DNA of 64,000 nt, taken from contig OZ244806.1 of the NCBI GenBank assembly GCA_965220075.1, positions 2,480,001-2,544,000 of the forward strand, read 5' to 3'. Shown here in pieces: positions 43,448 to 52,731 of this stretch. The stretch's first letter is position 1. Every line of letters starts with the position of its first letter. The notes beneath the pieces were generated by a model. It saw nothing but the letters and a program-made list of their open reading frames with translations. It searched no databases and was not told the DNA's origin. The translations under genes and the position numbers were made by a program. The DNA is from G965220075 sp965220075 (GTDB lineage: Bacteria > Chloroflexota > UBA11872).

Positions 43448-43521
43448 TCGGGGCGGCGAGATTCGAACTCACGACCTCATCGTCCCAAACGATGCGCGCT
43501 ACCAGACTGCGCCACGCCCCG
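43448..43521 (-). tRNA. tRNA-Pro (TGG anticodon)
   Basis: Minus-strand cloverleaf: acceptor CGGGGCG pairing CGCCCCG, D arm GCGCAGTCTGGTAGCGC, anticodon stem CATCG/CGATG with loop TTTGGGA (anticodon TGG), T arm GTGAGTTCGAATCTCGC. 74 bases, no encoded CCA. Confidence 0.96.
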
Positions 43522-43661
43522 CGGTTGCCGACATCGTACGTCCGCACCAGCGGCACAGGCCAGCTTCCACGCGCCGCCGGGCGCGTGCGGCCGCTCGGCC
43601 GCACGGTGACCGGCTAGACTCGGCGCGCAGGTCAGTTGGGCCAGCGAGAGAGGCTGCAAGC

Positions 43662-45026
43662 ATGAACCGCAACGCGGCGCCAAGCACCGCGCTCCCCAGA
43701 ACCGATGAATATCTGGCCCCCTCATCCGAGACGGCGCGCCTCCACGCGCGCGCAAGCCGCGTGATGGTGGGAGGCACCTCGCGGATCCACTACTTCTTCG
43801 AGCCGTACCCCATCTATGCGCGGTCCGGAAAAGGCGCGTACGTGACCGACGTGGACGGAACCGAGCGGGTGGACTTCCTATTCAACATGACCACCCTCAT
43901 CCACGGGCATGCGGACGCGGCGATCAATCGAGCGCTGCGCGAACAACTGGACCAGGGCGCCTCCTTCTCCGAACCGGAAGAGTCGGAGGTCCGGCTGGCC
44001 GAGCTTATCGCCCAGCGGGTGGCGTCGGTGGAAAAGATTCGCTTCGCGAACTCCGGCACGGAGGCGGTGATGCTGGCGTTGAAGCTGGCGCGCGCGCACA
44101 CCGGCCGAAGCCGCATAGCCAAATTCGAGGGGTTCTACCACGGCTACTACGACCACGTGCAGGTGAGCTACGCCTCGCGGCCGGAAGTTTGGGGTCCGCC
44201 GGAGGCGCCCGCGAGCGTGGCCAGCTCCGGCGGTCTGGCGGAGTCGGTGGAGCGGGAAGTGGTGGTTTTGCCGTTCAACGACCGCGCAAGCGTCGAGCGC
44301 CTGTTCGAAGAGCACGGCCACACGCTGGCCGCGCTGGTGGTCGACCCGCTCTCGAATCGCGGCGGGTTTCCGAAGCCGGCGCCCGGGTTCTTCGATTTCC
44401 TGCGGCGGTTGACCCGGGCTCACGGAGTGGTGCTCGTCTTCGACGAAGTCATCAGCTTTCGACTCGGTTACCACGGCGCGCAGGGCCGCTACGGAGGCGC
44501 TCCGGACCTCACGGCATTCGGGAAGATCATTGGCGGCGGCCTGCCCGTGGGCGCGGTCGGCGGACGGAGCGAGATCATGGCGTTGCTCGATCCCACCGAC
44601 GGTCCGCCGGAGATCGCCTCGGGCGGCACTTTCAGCGGAAACCCACTGAGCATGACCGCGGGTCTGGCCGCCATGCAGCGCATGACGCCCCCGCTGTACG
44701 AGCGCCTGGACGTACTGGGCGAGCGGCTGCGGCGCGAGTCCGACGCGGTCTTCAGCCGCGCGGGGATTGCGGCGCAACTGAGCGGAGACGGCTCGCTCTT
44801 CCGCATAGTCGCGGGCGATGCGCCGATCAGGCGCTACCGCGACCTTCGCGGCGATCCCGCGGCGGCCGCCTGGCTAGGCCGTCTGCACCGCGAGTTGCTG
44901 GCCAGCGGCATCATCGTCGCTAGGGAGGGCTTGGGCTGTCTGGCAACGGTTATGGGCGATGCCGAGGTCGACCGTTTTCTCGAAGGCCTGGAGACGGCCG
45001 TGCGGAGCGCCGGCAGTCCCGGCTAG
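43662..45026 (+). CDS. Class III aminotransferase (glutamate-1-semialdehyde aminomutase-like)
   Basis: 454 residues. PLP lysine K288 (LTAFGKIIGGGLP), the cofactor-binding D261 in FDEVISFRLGY, and FANSGTEAVMLALKLARAHTG are as in HemL-type enzymes. ATG 43662 has AGAGG eight bases upstream. No other heme gene lies nearby, so a catabolic aminotransferase or decarboxylating/racemising relative is as likely as true HemL. Monocistronic. Confidence 0.85.
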   Translation: MNRNAAPSTALPRTDEYLAPSSETARLHARASRVMVGGTSRIHYFFEPYPIYARSGKGAYVTDVDGTERVDFLFNMTTLIHGHADAAINRALREQLDQGASFSEPEESEVRLAELIAQRVASVEKIRFANSGTEAVMLALKLARAHTGRSRIAKFEGFYHGYYDHVQVSYASRPEVWGPPEAPASVASSGGLAESVEREVVVLPFNDRASVERLFEEHGHTLAALVVDPLSNRGGFPKPAPGFFDFLRRLTRAHGVVLVFDEVISFRLGYHGAQGRYGGAPDLTAFGKIIGGGLPVGAVGGRSEIMALLDPTDGPPEIASGGTFSGNPLSMTAGLAAMQRMTPPLYERLDVLGERLRRESDAVFSRAGIAAQLSGDGSLFRIVAGDAPIRRYRDLRGDPAAAAWLGRLHRELLASGIIVAREGLGCLATVMGDAEVDRFLEGLETAVRSAGSPG

Positions 45027-45032
45027 CGGGAC

Positions 45033-45395
45033 CTACTCCCACTTCTCGAGGATGAACTCGCAGCCGAGGCCGTAGGCGCGCGACTCGTTCATCAGCAGGG
45101 CCAGGTCGGGAAACTCAATGATCCCCCAGCCGTCGTTCAAGGCGTCGAGAACCGTCTTGTAGGGCCATTCATCGGGATCCGTCGGACCTTCGTCGATCTC
45201 TCCCTGGCGGACTAGCGACATTCCGATCACGGGTGAATCGAGGTTCGTCTTCTGGGCCTGTAGGTATAGGAGGCTCTGGCGTCGGGACGAACCTTCATCG
45301 AGCGCAGCGAGAACGCCTTGCAAACTGGTCTCCGCGAGGTTGCCCGCCCGGAGGTCCTCGATGCACTTCCGCACTTGCCGCCTGACGTTTTCCAT
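45033..45395 (-). CDS. Conserved-looking hypothetical protein, 120 residues
   Basis: Soluble, acidic protein (MENVRRQVRKCIEDLRAGN; C-terminal DGWGIIEFPDLALLMNESRA and GLGCEFILEKWE). The composition and clean boundaries argue that it is real, and the C-terminal pattern looks conserved, but no function is known to me. It converges with the aminotransferase gene, seven bases apart. Confidence 0.6.
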   Translation of the reverse strand: MENVRRQVRKCIEDLRAGNLAETSLQGVLAALDEGSSRRQSLLYLQAQKTNLDSPVIGMSLVRQGEIDEGPTDPDEWPYKTVLDALNDGWGIIEFPDLALLMNESRAYGLGCEFILEKWE

Positions 45396-45539
45396 AGTCT
45401 GGACGCCCCGCTACCCGCGCGTTTGCCAACTCGGCGCGCCGCCATTCTAGCGGTCGCGCTAGCATGCGGCGTTCGTGGCGGAAGTGAGCGCCAGCGGACG
45501 GCGCGCTAGCGCCCCCGGCGCCAGAAAAGGAACACCGAC

Positions 45540-46745
45540 GTGCTGAAATCGGCAACGTACGAGGCGGGTAGTCGGCAAGTAAGGATCGAGGTCGAGCGGA
45601 TCGACACCTGGCGCGAAGACCAGGGGTCGGTGGTCAATTTCCCGGGAGTCGTGCAGCTCGACGGCGACCGGCTCTACATGACCTACCACCGCGCGCGCCA
45701 CGGCGCCGCCGAGGGCGAGCCTCTGCTCTCGGTGCTGTCAGACGATGGCGGGGCCAGCTGGCGCGACGCCCCGCGGGATTTCCCGCTGATCGGCATCAAC
45801 CCCGCTAATGGCAAGAGCTACGTGGATTTCGACTCGGGCGTCCTGGGCTATCTCAAAGACGGCACCATCTGCCGGATCGATCACGACACGGTGGAAGCGG
45901 CAGAGGGTTACAAGGGTCGGGAGTCGGGCTCCTTCCACGAGGTAAGCCAGATCAGCGACCCGACTTTCGTGTGGCGGCGCTGGGCGCGCAACGGGGAGCG
46001 GATCGAGAGCTGGAACATCAAGGTGCGAGGGTTGCCGTTCGAGAAGGCTTCGTACCAGTCCTACGCGTCACTGCTGGAGCTCGAAGGCGGCGACTTTCTA
46101 ACCGCGCTGGAGTGGGTGGCGATTCTGCCGGAGGACGAGTGGACCGTGGACAGCCGCGGGCGCACGCGCAAGACGTGCATCAACGTGTTCATAGTGCGTT
46201 CGTCCGACCGCGGCAAGACCTGGGACTTCGTGCAAGCGTTCGACTCGCAGGTGCTCAAGCCTGTATACGGGCCGGGCGACCGGCCGCTGGATGAAGGCTT
46301 CGACGAGGCCGATCTGGCGGAGCTGCCCAACGGCGACATCCTTTGCGTGATGCGCACGGGCTCCTACTCGCCGATGTTCCAGTCGCGTTCCAGTGACGGA
46401 GGGCGTACCTGGTCGACGCCCGAGAACACCGGCTGGCAAGGCGTGCGGCCGCAGCTGCAAGTTCTGCCCAGCGGCGTGCTGGCCTGCTCGGCCGGGCGCG
46501 GGGCCTACGGCCACCCGCAGATCACGCACGTGATGCTGAGCCTGGACGGCACGGGCCGCCACTGGGAAACACCCTTCGCTTTTCACACCGGACCGGGATG
46601 CTCCTATACGACGGCCTGGCAACGCGATGACAGGTTGCACGTTGCTTTCTCGCACTCCGACTTCACGCGCGAGCTGGGAACCAACGAGCTGCCGATCCAG
46701 GCGATCAGGCGGGCCGTGCTAGATATCCAGGTGCTGTCCGGCTGA
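45540..46745 (+). CDS. Sialidase-fold (BNR/Asp-box) protein
   Basis: 401 residues, GTG 45540 with AAGGA eight bases upstream. Asp-box motifs SDDGGASWRD, SSDRGKTWDF and SSDGGRTWST mark propeller blades. No signal peptide. Catalytic-looking features of sialidases (Arg triad, Tyr/Glu) cannot be assigned by eye. Shares fold but not close sequence with the gene at 33329. It may act on internalised sugars, or be a non-hydrolytic member. Confidence 0.75.
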   Translation: MLKSATYEAGSRQVRIEVERIDTWREDQGSVVNFPGVVQLDGDRLYMTYHRARHGAAEGEPLLSVLSDDGGASWRDAPRDFPLIGINPANGKSYVDFDSGVLGYLKDGTICRIDHDTVEAAEGYKGRESGSFHEVSQISDPTFVWRRWARNGERIESWNIKVRGLPFEKASYQSYASLLELEGGDFLTALEWVAILPEDEWTVDSRGRTRKTCINVFIVRSSDRGKTWDFVQAFDSQVLKPVYGPGDRPLDEGFDEADLAELPNGDILCVMRTGSYSPMFQSRSSDGGRTWSTPENTGWQGVRPQLQVLPSGVLACSAGRGAYGHPQITHVMLSLDGTGRHWETPFAFHTGPGCSYTTAWQRDDRLHVAFSHSDFTRELGTNELPIQAIRRAVLDIQVLSG

Positions 46746-46765
46746 GCGGGCGGCGCGCACAACGG

Positions 46766-49027
46766 CTACGGTGCCAGGATCAGGCGGGCGTCCGGGGGGA
46801 GCTTGCCGGCGTCGCGATCCAGCCTGACGGCGTGGTAGACGCCCCCATTCCAGGCCGCCAGCTGGTCGAGGTAATGCGGGCTGCCGGGATGCCCTGACTG
46901 GCCGGCGGTGTCCATGGCCCAGATTCCCGCCGGTCTATCGGACAGGTCGGTCACCATCCGGTAGGCGACGGGCGCCCCGGATGTCGCGGTCTCGTGCGGC
47001 TCGCTGGGGAGCTCCCCGGTCGCGTTCGGTCCGGTCTGGGGCGCCACGCCGCCGAGCAGCTCATCGAGGTCGCCGCGGCCGGATAGCGGGTGGCTCAGCC
47101 GCAGCGGGTGGAGGCGCGCCCAGGACCATGACTCCATTTCAGCGCCCAGACGCTCTGTGAGCTCATCCAGAGCGCTCCCAAACGCCGCGCGCACGGCGGC
47201 AAGGCGGTCACGCCCCTGGAACCATCCGGCCGGATCGCCCGCCAGCGTAGCCAGCGCCAGCCCCGCGATCGCGCTGGCCAGGAACGCATCCAACTCGGCA
47301 CCCGCCGGCGTCGAAGCGTCCAGACGCAGGCGGGCGGACACAACCGCACGCGTCCAGTGTGAAAAAAAGACGTCGAAGATCGCCGCGGCCGCGCTCCCCG
47401 GCTCGCGCCTGTAGTCCCATTGCCCTAGAAGCGCGGCCGCGCGCCGAACGCGTGGCTGCGTGCCGCCTCGCAGCGCGCCGAGCAGCGCAGGCACGCCGTC
47501 AGCGGCGCGTAGAAACAGCGTGTCGGCCTGCATGCGGCGGCAATCGTCGGCGCTGAGGGTGCGCCGCTCTTCGAGCATCTGCCGGATGCGCCGGGCGCGA
47601 TAGCCGGTGGGCGAGGTGCAGCTGAGCGGATAGGGGTAGTCGGCGGGCGCCGGTGGGTTGTTGGCGGTGACTATCCATCCGCTGGAGGGATCGCTCAGCG
47701 CCGGGAGCCGGTCGAATGGAACCACGCCGCGCCATTCGTCCAGCGGGTCCCAGCCGCGCCGCAAGCCGCGCTCGGCACGGCGACGGACGGGAAGGTGTCC
47801 GGTCACCTGGTAGCCGATGCGGCCGTCGACGTCGGCGAACAGAACATTCAGGGTCGGCGTGGCCCAATCACGCAGCGCCGCGCGGAACGTCTCGCAGGAG
47901 TCCGCGCGACCGCCGGCGAGCAGCGACGTCAACCAGCCGCAGGGTTGCGATCCGGTCCAACGCAACGACGCCGGACCCAGGCCGCGCGCCGCGGCCGGCA
48001 GCAGCTCGTCGACGATAGGGCCGTGACGGGATGACTGGATCTGCTTCCGAATGACGCCGCCGCCTTTGACCGCTATCTCCTCGACACGCTCGCCGGCGGG
48101 TTCCCAGTCGCCATCGAAGCCGAAGCTGCCGGGATGCCGCGGGTCGGTGCGCTCCTGATAGAGGTCGCGCTGCGAGCAATTGTTGTTGGTGATGCCCCAG
48201 GCCACGCGCGGATTGCATCCGATAAGCACGGCGGGCAGGCCGGCGTAGGCGATTCCCGCCAGATCGAACGAGCCGCCGCACAAGCGCACCTGATACCACC
48301 AGGAGAGCGCACCGACGGCGACATGGGGATCGCTGGCCAGCAGTGGGGCGCGCGACGCGCTGCGCGCGGGCGCCACCACCCAGTTGTTGCTGCCCGGTCC
48401 GCAGTCGGGCCCGCCGGTGGGCGGACCGGCCACGGCGGCGGGGAGAGGCCGGTAGGAGCCAGGCGGAAGGATGGTCTCGTCGCCCGCTTCAGCCGCCAGG
48501 AAGGCTTCGTACAACCGGCCTTCACCCAGCGCGCGCCTGGCCAGCTCGGGGATGACGATGAGAGGCAAACGGCCGGACAGGTACCAGCGGAGCTCACCCA
48601 TGACGGCCAGCCAGTCCAGGGATCGGAACGGCTGGGGCGTGTAGCCGAGCAGATCGAACTCGATAGGCAGCCGGTCGCGCGATTCCTCCAGCAGCGCGTT
48701 TGCTCCGTCGGTGAAGGCGTCGAGCAGGCGAGCGGTTTCGGCTGGAAGCGCTTCGAGCTCCGCGCGCGCTATCGCGGGCAAGCCGATCGTGCGCGCCAGC
48801 ACGTCGGACTGCAACGCCTCCGGTCCCAGCGCTTCGGCGAGCCGGCCGAGGGCTCTGCGGCGCAGGTAGTCGAGTTGCCAGAGACGATCCTGGGCCATGG
48901 CGTAGCCGAAGCCCGTGAAAAGGTCGCGGTCGCCGGCGGCAAAGACGTGGGGGATGCCGAACGCGTCGCGCCGGATCTCGACCGCCGCGTCGACCGGCGC
49001 CCGGCCGCGGCCGTCGACGGACGGCAC
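46766..49027 (-). CDS. Penicillin acylase family Ntn-hydrolase, N-terminus unresolved
   Basis: The family cleaves amide bonds of acylated amines such as beta-lactams or acyl-homoserine lactones after autocatalytic processing. The nucleophile is the Ser in GPGSNNWVVAP, the first residue of the beta chain; NPRVAWGITNNNCSQRDLY, VTANNPPAP and HPLSGRGDLDELLG are further family marks. From GTG 49027 the protein has 753 residues. The same frame continues upstream to about 49170 with a coherent stretch (ILGRLGAGEPIDGVCAAAG and FARWWQVETRRR) that looks homologous to the N-termini of relatives but offers no ATG, GTG or TTG. No signal peptide is seen from the GTG. Confidence 0.85.
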   Translation of the reverse strand: MPSVDGRGRAPVDAAVEIRRDAFGIPHVFAAGDRDLFTGFGYAMAQDRLWQLDYLRRRALGRLAEALGPEALQSDVLARTIGLPAIARAELEALPAETARLLDAFTDGANALLEESRDRLPIEFDLLGYTPQPFRSLDWLAVMGELRWYLSGRLPLIVIPELARRALGEGRLYEAFLAAEAGDETILPPGSYRPLPAAVAGPPTGGPDCGPGSNNWVVAPARSASRAPLLASDPHVAVGALSWWYQVRLCGGSFDLAGIAYAGLPAVLIGCNPRVAWGITNNNCSQRDLYQERTDPRHPGSFGFDGDWEPAGERVEEIAVKGGGVIRKQIQSSRHGPIVDELLPAAARGLGPASLRWTGSQPCGWLTSLLAGGRADSCETFRAALRDWATPTLNVLFADVDGRIGYQVTGHLPVRRRAERGLRRGWDPLDEWRGVVPFDRLPALSDPSSGWIVTANNPPAPADYPYPLSCTSPTGYRARRIRQMLEERRTLSADDCRRMQADTLFLRAADGVPALLGALRGGTQPRVRRAAALLGQWDYRREPGSAAAAIFDVFFSHWTRAVVSARLRLDASTPAGAELDAFLASAIAGLALATLAGDPAGWFQGRDRLAAVRAAFGSALDELTERLGAEMESWSWARLHPLRLSHPLSGRGDLDELLGGVAPQTGPNATGELPSEPHETATSGAPVAYRMVTDLSDRPAGIWAMDTAGQSGHPGSPHYLDQLAAWNGGVYHAVRLDRDAGKLPPDARLILAP

Positions 49028-49303
49028 ACGCCGCCGCGTTTCGACCTGCCACCAGCGCGCGAATTCGGGCTGGGTCAGACCCGCCGCGGCGCAGACGCCG
49101 TCGATGGGCTCACCGGCGCCCAGCCTGCCAAGAATCTGTGCGGCGGTTAGTTGAATGAGCTGAAGGAAGGCCGCGCACGTACGGGGCGCGCGGCGCGGCC
49201 AGCCTATGCGCCTTTGTTTTGGAGCGTCAACGGGAGCGCGCGGGGCGGATCGACGCGCCGCGGCAACGTCGCGGGCAGGGCGGCCTGAGGGACACGCCGC
49301 TGC

Positions 49304-50602
49304 TCAGGGCCGGCCGGTAAGCGCGCCCAGTGAGCGGTCTCTCGCTTCGGCCAGGGAGGCCAGGCGCGCGGCGTCCATCACACCCTCTTCGGTGACGATC
49401 TGGGCGCTCGCGCCCAGACGGAAGCGGTCGAAGCCGGGTTCCAGCTCCAGCCCGCACACGCTTCTCACAACCCGCTCGGTCGTGGCCGTGACCACGGTGC
49501 GGGCGCCAACGTGCTCGGCCGCGCGCAGGAGCAACGCGCTGGGCCAGCCATTGATCGCGCCGGCCGCGGGGTCCAGAGCGTCCGCGCCCAGCAGCAGCAA
49601 GTCCACGTCTTCCAATCCGCGATCGAGAAGCGCGTCGTCCATCACGGCGGCGTCCAGTCCCGCGTCCCTGAGCTCCCTCGCCATACGGCGGCCATGGGCG
49701 TCCGCCCCGGCGCCCGAGGCCGCCACCAGCACTTGCGGCCGGGCGCCGCTCCGGGCCAGCGACCGAAGCGCGCGCAGCACCAGCGAGCTGTAGCTGCCGG
49801 TCGCGATGCGCGCCGCTCCCGCAATGAGCGCCGCTGTCTGTCGCGCCGTGCAGTCCCGCGCCTGGCGCTGCGCGTCGATGAGCTCGGCCGCGGCGCGGCG
49901 CGCATCGCGAGGGGCGCCACCGGAAGCCGCCACCTGCTCCCACCAGCGGGCGGCCAGACCCCCGATGGACGCCATGCCGGGACGCGCGGCCGCCAGCGCG
50001 CGGGCAAGCCGGTCAAGCTGCGCGACCGCCTCGTCGCCGACCGCAACAGCCAGGGCGGCGTCCCCGAGCAACGCGAGTCCCTCGGCGGCCAGCGTGCTAG
50101 CGCCCTGCGTCCGGTTGTTCCGAATAGCCCGGATGCGTGCGCGTATTTCCGGCCGGTCCACTCGCCGCGGCGCCGCACGCGCCCAGGTCTCGCCAAGCCG
50201 GGGCACGGCGCGCAGCCGTTGCAGGTCGTCCGGGTCGACCCAGCGGAGCTCCGTGTGCTCCCAGTCGAGCCGCGGGTCGGCCGCGGGGTCCAGGCGGTAG
50301 CGCGACGGGTGCACCACGAAGCGGCCACGCTGGCCGCCGGCCACCAGAGCGGGTGCGGCCGCCTCGAACACGACTTGGGGCGGGGCGAGGCCCGTCTCTT
50401 CGCGAATCTCACGCAGGGCCTGGTCGATAGGCGCCGCGTTGCCGGCAAGGCTGCCGCTCACGGCAGCCCAGCGCCCCGGAAACGTAGCGACTCGGCGGCT
50501 GCGTTTGAGGACGAGCAGCCGGCCGGCGCGGTGCAGAAACGCCGTCACCACGTGCCGGTCGCGCGCGGAAGAAACGGGGTTGCGGATAGCGCTGCGAGTC
50601 AC
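49304..50602 (-). CDS. NUDIX domain fused to eIF2B/MtnA-like domain
   Basis: 432 residues from GTG 50602 (ATG 50650 is an alternative). Residues about 17-140 are a NUDIX domain with the box GSLAGNAAPIDQALREIREE: the REUXEEXG core is intact (R64-E65, E68-E69, G71) but the first glutamate of the consensus is Ala56. Residues about 190-425 resemble eIF2B-alpha/methylthioribose-1-phosphate isomerase proteins (ATGSYSSLVLRALRSL, LLLLGADALDPAAGAINGWP). Fusion of a nucleotide-clearing domain with a sugar-phosphate isomerase-like domain suggests one enzyme acting on nucleotide-derived sugars. Divergent from the next gene, whose promoter region is AT-richer. Confidence 0.75.
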   Translation of the reverse strand: MTRSAIRNPVSSARDRHVVTAFLHRAGRLLVLKRSRRVATFPGRWAAVSGSLAGNAAPIDQALREIREETGLAPPQVVFEAAAPALVAGGQRGRFVVHPSRYRLDPAADPRLDWEHTELRWVDPDDLQRLRAVPRLGETWARAAPRRVDRPEIRARIRAIRNNRTQGASTLAAEGLALLGDAALAVAVGDEAVAQLDRLARALAAARPGMASIGGLAARWWEQVAASGGAPRDARRAAAELIDAQRQARDCTARQTAALIAGAARIATGSYSSLVLRALRSLARSGARPQVLVAASGAGADAHGRRMARELRDAGLDAAVMDDALLDRGLEDVDLLLLGADALDPAAGAINGWPSALLLRAAEHVGARTVVTATTERVVRSVCGLELEPGFDRFRLGASAQIVTEEGVMDAARLASLAEARDRSLGALTGRP

Positions 50603-50760
50603 CGAAGCGTGCGTCCTCGGACCGGGGGGCCTGAGAATATTTTGGCCCATGCGCCGCCCGCGCGCGGGCGGCGCCCCGTTGAGTCCACTAGCGAATCTGT
50701 CATATTTTGAAGTTGGACGACCCCCCAAGCGATAACGCTAAGAGCACAGCCACGGCCGCA

Positions 50761-51714
50761 ATGAGCTCCCTGAAGGTCCGTTTGCAGGTTGTCAACCCGG
50801 CAATGCTGGGCTGGCGGACCGGGGAGCACTATCTCAGGCGCGGATTCCGCGTGATCCAGGCAAACCCCTGGCCCTATGCGCTGATCCTCACGCTGCTGGC
50901 GATTCCGGCCGGGGCGGCGGCGGCGATCACGGTGTCCGAGCTGCCCGATGGTCCCGGCAAGGTGGCCGCGGTGTTCTTGCTCAACACCATCTCGGCGACC
51001 TTCGCCCCTCCGATTGTGATGATGGCCGTATCGGCCGGGTTCCGTGGAGAGGTTCTGAGCCTTGCCGCCTCGATCGGCCGCGGGGCGGTGTGGATTCCGC
51101 GTTACATCTGGACCAATCTCCACACGACGCCGATCTTCTGGGTGCCTGTGACTCTGCTTGAGACGCTAAGGCAGTGGCGCTCCGATAACGCGCCGTTGGA
51201 GGGTCTGGCGGAGATTGCGCTGTCGGCAGCCTTCGTGATCGTGATCGCGGCGGTGGCGCTCTACCTGCACATGCGCACGTTGCTGGCGCCCTTCTTCGCC
51301 GTACATGGAAAGCTGCCGGGCACGCTGGCGACCATCGAGTCGTGGCGCCTCAGCGGCCGGCGCCCCGCCGAGACCTTCGGCACGATGGTCGTGGCGTCGG
51401 CCCCGGCGGCCGTGCCCAGCGGCGCGCTGATTCTCGGGCTCTATTTCAGTCTGGCGGGCGTTCCCGAGGCGCAGGCGGTGCTGGGTGCGATGCTGCCGTC
51501 GCTCGTTTTGGTCTTCATCAAGCTGGTGCGGCCTTTTCTTATTCCGGCGACCTATCTGCTGTACAACGACCTCTGGAGTGAGGAAGTCGACCGCCGAGCC
51601 CGCGAGGGACATCCACCGATTCCGTTCCTGGCCAGGCCGCTGCTGGCCCTTTCCCGCTGGCTCCCTCGGCTGGCGGGCTGGCTGATCGGGCGCAGGGTCG
51701 ACTCGACGCTTTAG
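50761..51714 (+). CDS. Polytopic membrane protein, unknown
   Basis: 317 residues from ATG 50761 (TTG 50707 also in frame). About six hydrophobic segments (YALILTLLAIPAGAAAAI, FLLNTISATFAPPIVMMAV, LSAAFVIVIAAVALYLHM, SAPAAVPSGALILGLYFSL, VLGAMLPSLVLVFIKLV). Resembles membrane proteins of the DUF975/DUF4013 sort in layout, but no motif allows assignment. Ribosome binding site absent for both candidate starts. Confidence 0.6.
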   Translation: MSSLKVRLQVVNPAMLGWRTGEHYLRRGFRVIQANPWPYALILTLLAIPAGAAAAITVSELPDGPGKVAAVFLLNTISATFAPPIVMMAVSAGFRGEVLSLAASIGRGAVWIPRYIWTNLHTTPIFWVPVTLLETLRQWRSDNAPLEGLAEIALSAAFVIVIAAVALYLHMRTLLAPFFAVHGKLPGTLATIESWRLSGRRPAETFGTMVVASAPAAVPSGALILGLYFSLAGVPEAQAVLGAMLPSLVLVFIKLVRPFLIPATYLLYNDLWSEEVDRRAREGHPPIPFLARPLLALSRWLPRLAGWLIGRRVDSTL

Positions 51715-51777
51715 CCCCGACTGCTTCGCCCGACGGCGCCGTGTCACGGGCGGGGCCGCCTTCGAGCCGGAGCGGTA

Positions 51778-52602
51778 CTACGGCACGCTGCTGTACGGGA
51801 ACTCGCCGGGCAGATAGCGCACCGGTACCTGCGGGAAGCGCTCGCCCAGGTGGCCGGACAGCACTTTCATACCGGGTTTCTCGGCGGTCGAGTGATGCAC
51901 GACCAGCGCCGGCACGTCGAGATCGAATGCGAGCTGCACGCCGTAGAGCCGAAAGCCGTCGTCCGTGACGAGCGCCGCGTCGGCGCCCAGATCGAGCATC
52001 GGGGGCAGATTGACAATCGCGCCGGTGCCGACCGCCATACGCTCCACGCGTTTGTTGCGATCACCCCAGATCAGAACGGTCTCCTGCCCGTAGGGCCGCA
52101 CGCGCTCGAGCACGCGCTGCGCCAGCTCCTCGACTGTCATCCCGTTAACGAGGCAGATCCTGTAGTAAGACCCGACCGGGCGCGGCTCGGTCTCGAACCC
52201 GAACATGGTGGCCCAGGTATCCGCGATGCCGATGTCGGGCAGGCGGTCGGAGACATCGTGGCAGCGGAGCAACGTGATGCCCTTTTCACGGAGAAACGCG
52301 CGCTTTTGCTCCGCCATTCGGTGCACGATAGCGGTGTCAAAGTAACCCGGTCCCTGATAGAACGCCGGCTCGTGACAGATAAACAGGTTGAATCCCGCCT
52401 GAGCGGCCTCGTTGAGGACCTTGTTGGTAGCCATCCAGGCGACGGCGATGCCCGTGACCTCGGATTCGGGGTCGCCGAAGATGAAGCGATCGGGACCGGG
52501 CCAGGTGGGGTCAACCGGGTAGACGCTGGGGGGCTCGCTGCCCACCTCGGAGAGCCATGCGCCGATTTCGATGAGGTGCTCCATCACGGCTCTTGCGCGC
52601 AT
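51778..52602 (-). CDS. Nif3/DUF34 family dinuclear metal protein
   Basis: 274 residues, ATG 52602 with GGAAGG six bases upstream. The metal site signatures are FICHEPAFYQ and LVVHHSTAEKPG, the latter near the C-terminus as in NIF3 (GTP cyclohydrolase I type 2 homologue) proteins. These bind two metals at the centre of a toroidal hexamer; the biochemical role is unsettled. The family often carries an inserted domain, absent here. Neighbouring hydrolase and reductase genes on the same strand do not clarify its role. Confidence 0.85.
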   Translation of the reverse strand: MRARAVMEHLIEIGAWLSEVGSEPPSVYPVDPTWPGPDRFIFGDPESEVTGIAVAWMATNKVLNEAAQAGFNLFICHEPAFYQGPGYFDTAIVHRMAEQKRAFLREKGITLLRCHDVSDRLPDIGIADTWATMFGFETEPRPVGSYYRICLVNGMTVEELAQRVLERVRPYGQETVLIWGDRNKRVERMAVGTGAIVNLPPMLDLGADAALVTDDGFRLYGVQLAFDLDVPALVVHHSTAEKPGMKVLSGHLGERFPQVPVRYLPGEFPYSSVP

Positions 52603-52731
52603 CGACTGCCTTCCTTATCGCAATTCACTAAGCGGCACGCCGGTCACCATAGCCCCAGGCATCCGCCAGCGGCCAGCCAATCCCCGCGCGGGTCGTTCAG
52701 AAGCGCGTAAAACAAGACCGGGCACGCCAAC

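Noticed and set aside
48134..49150. 338-codon plus frame opposite the penicillin acylase
   Set aside because: Shadow frame; the minus frame has the Ntn-hydrolase nucleophile and conserved motifs.
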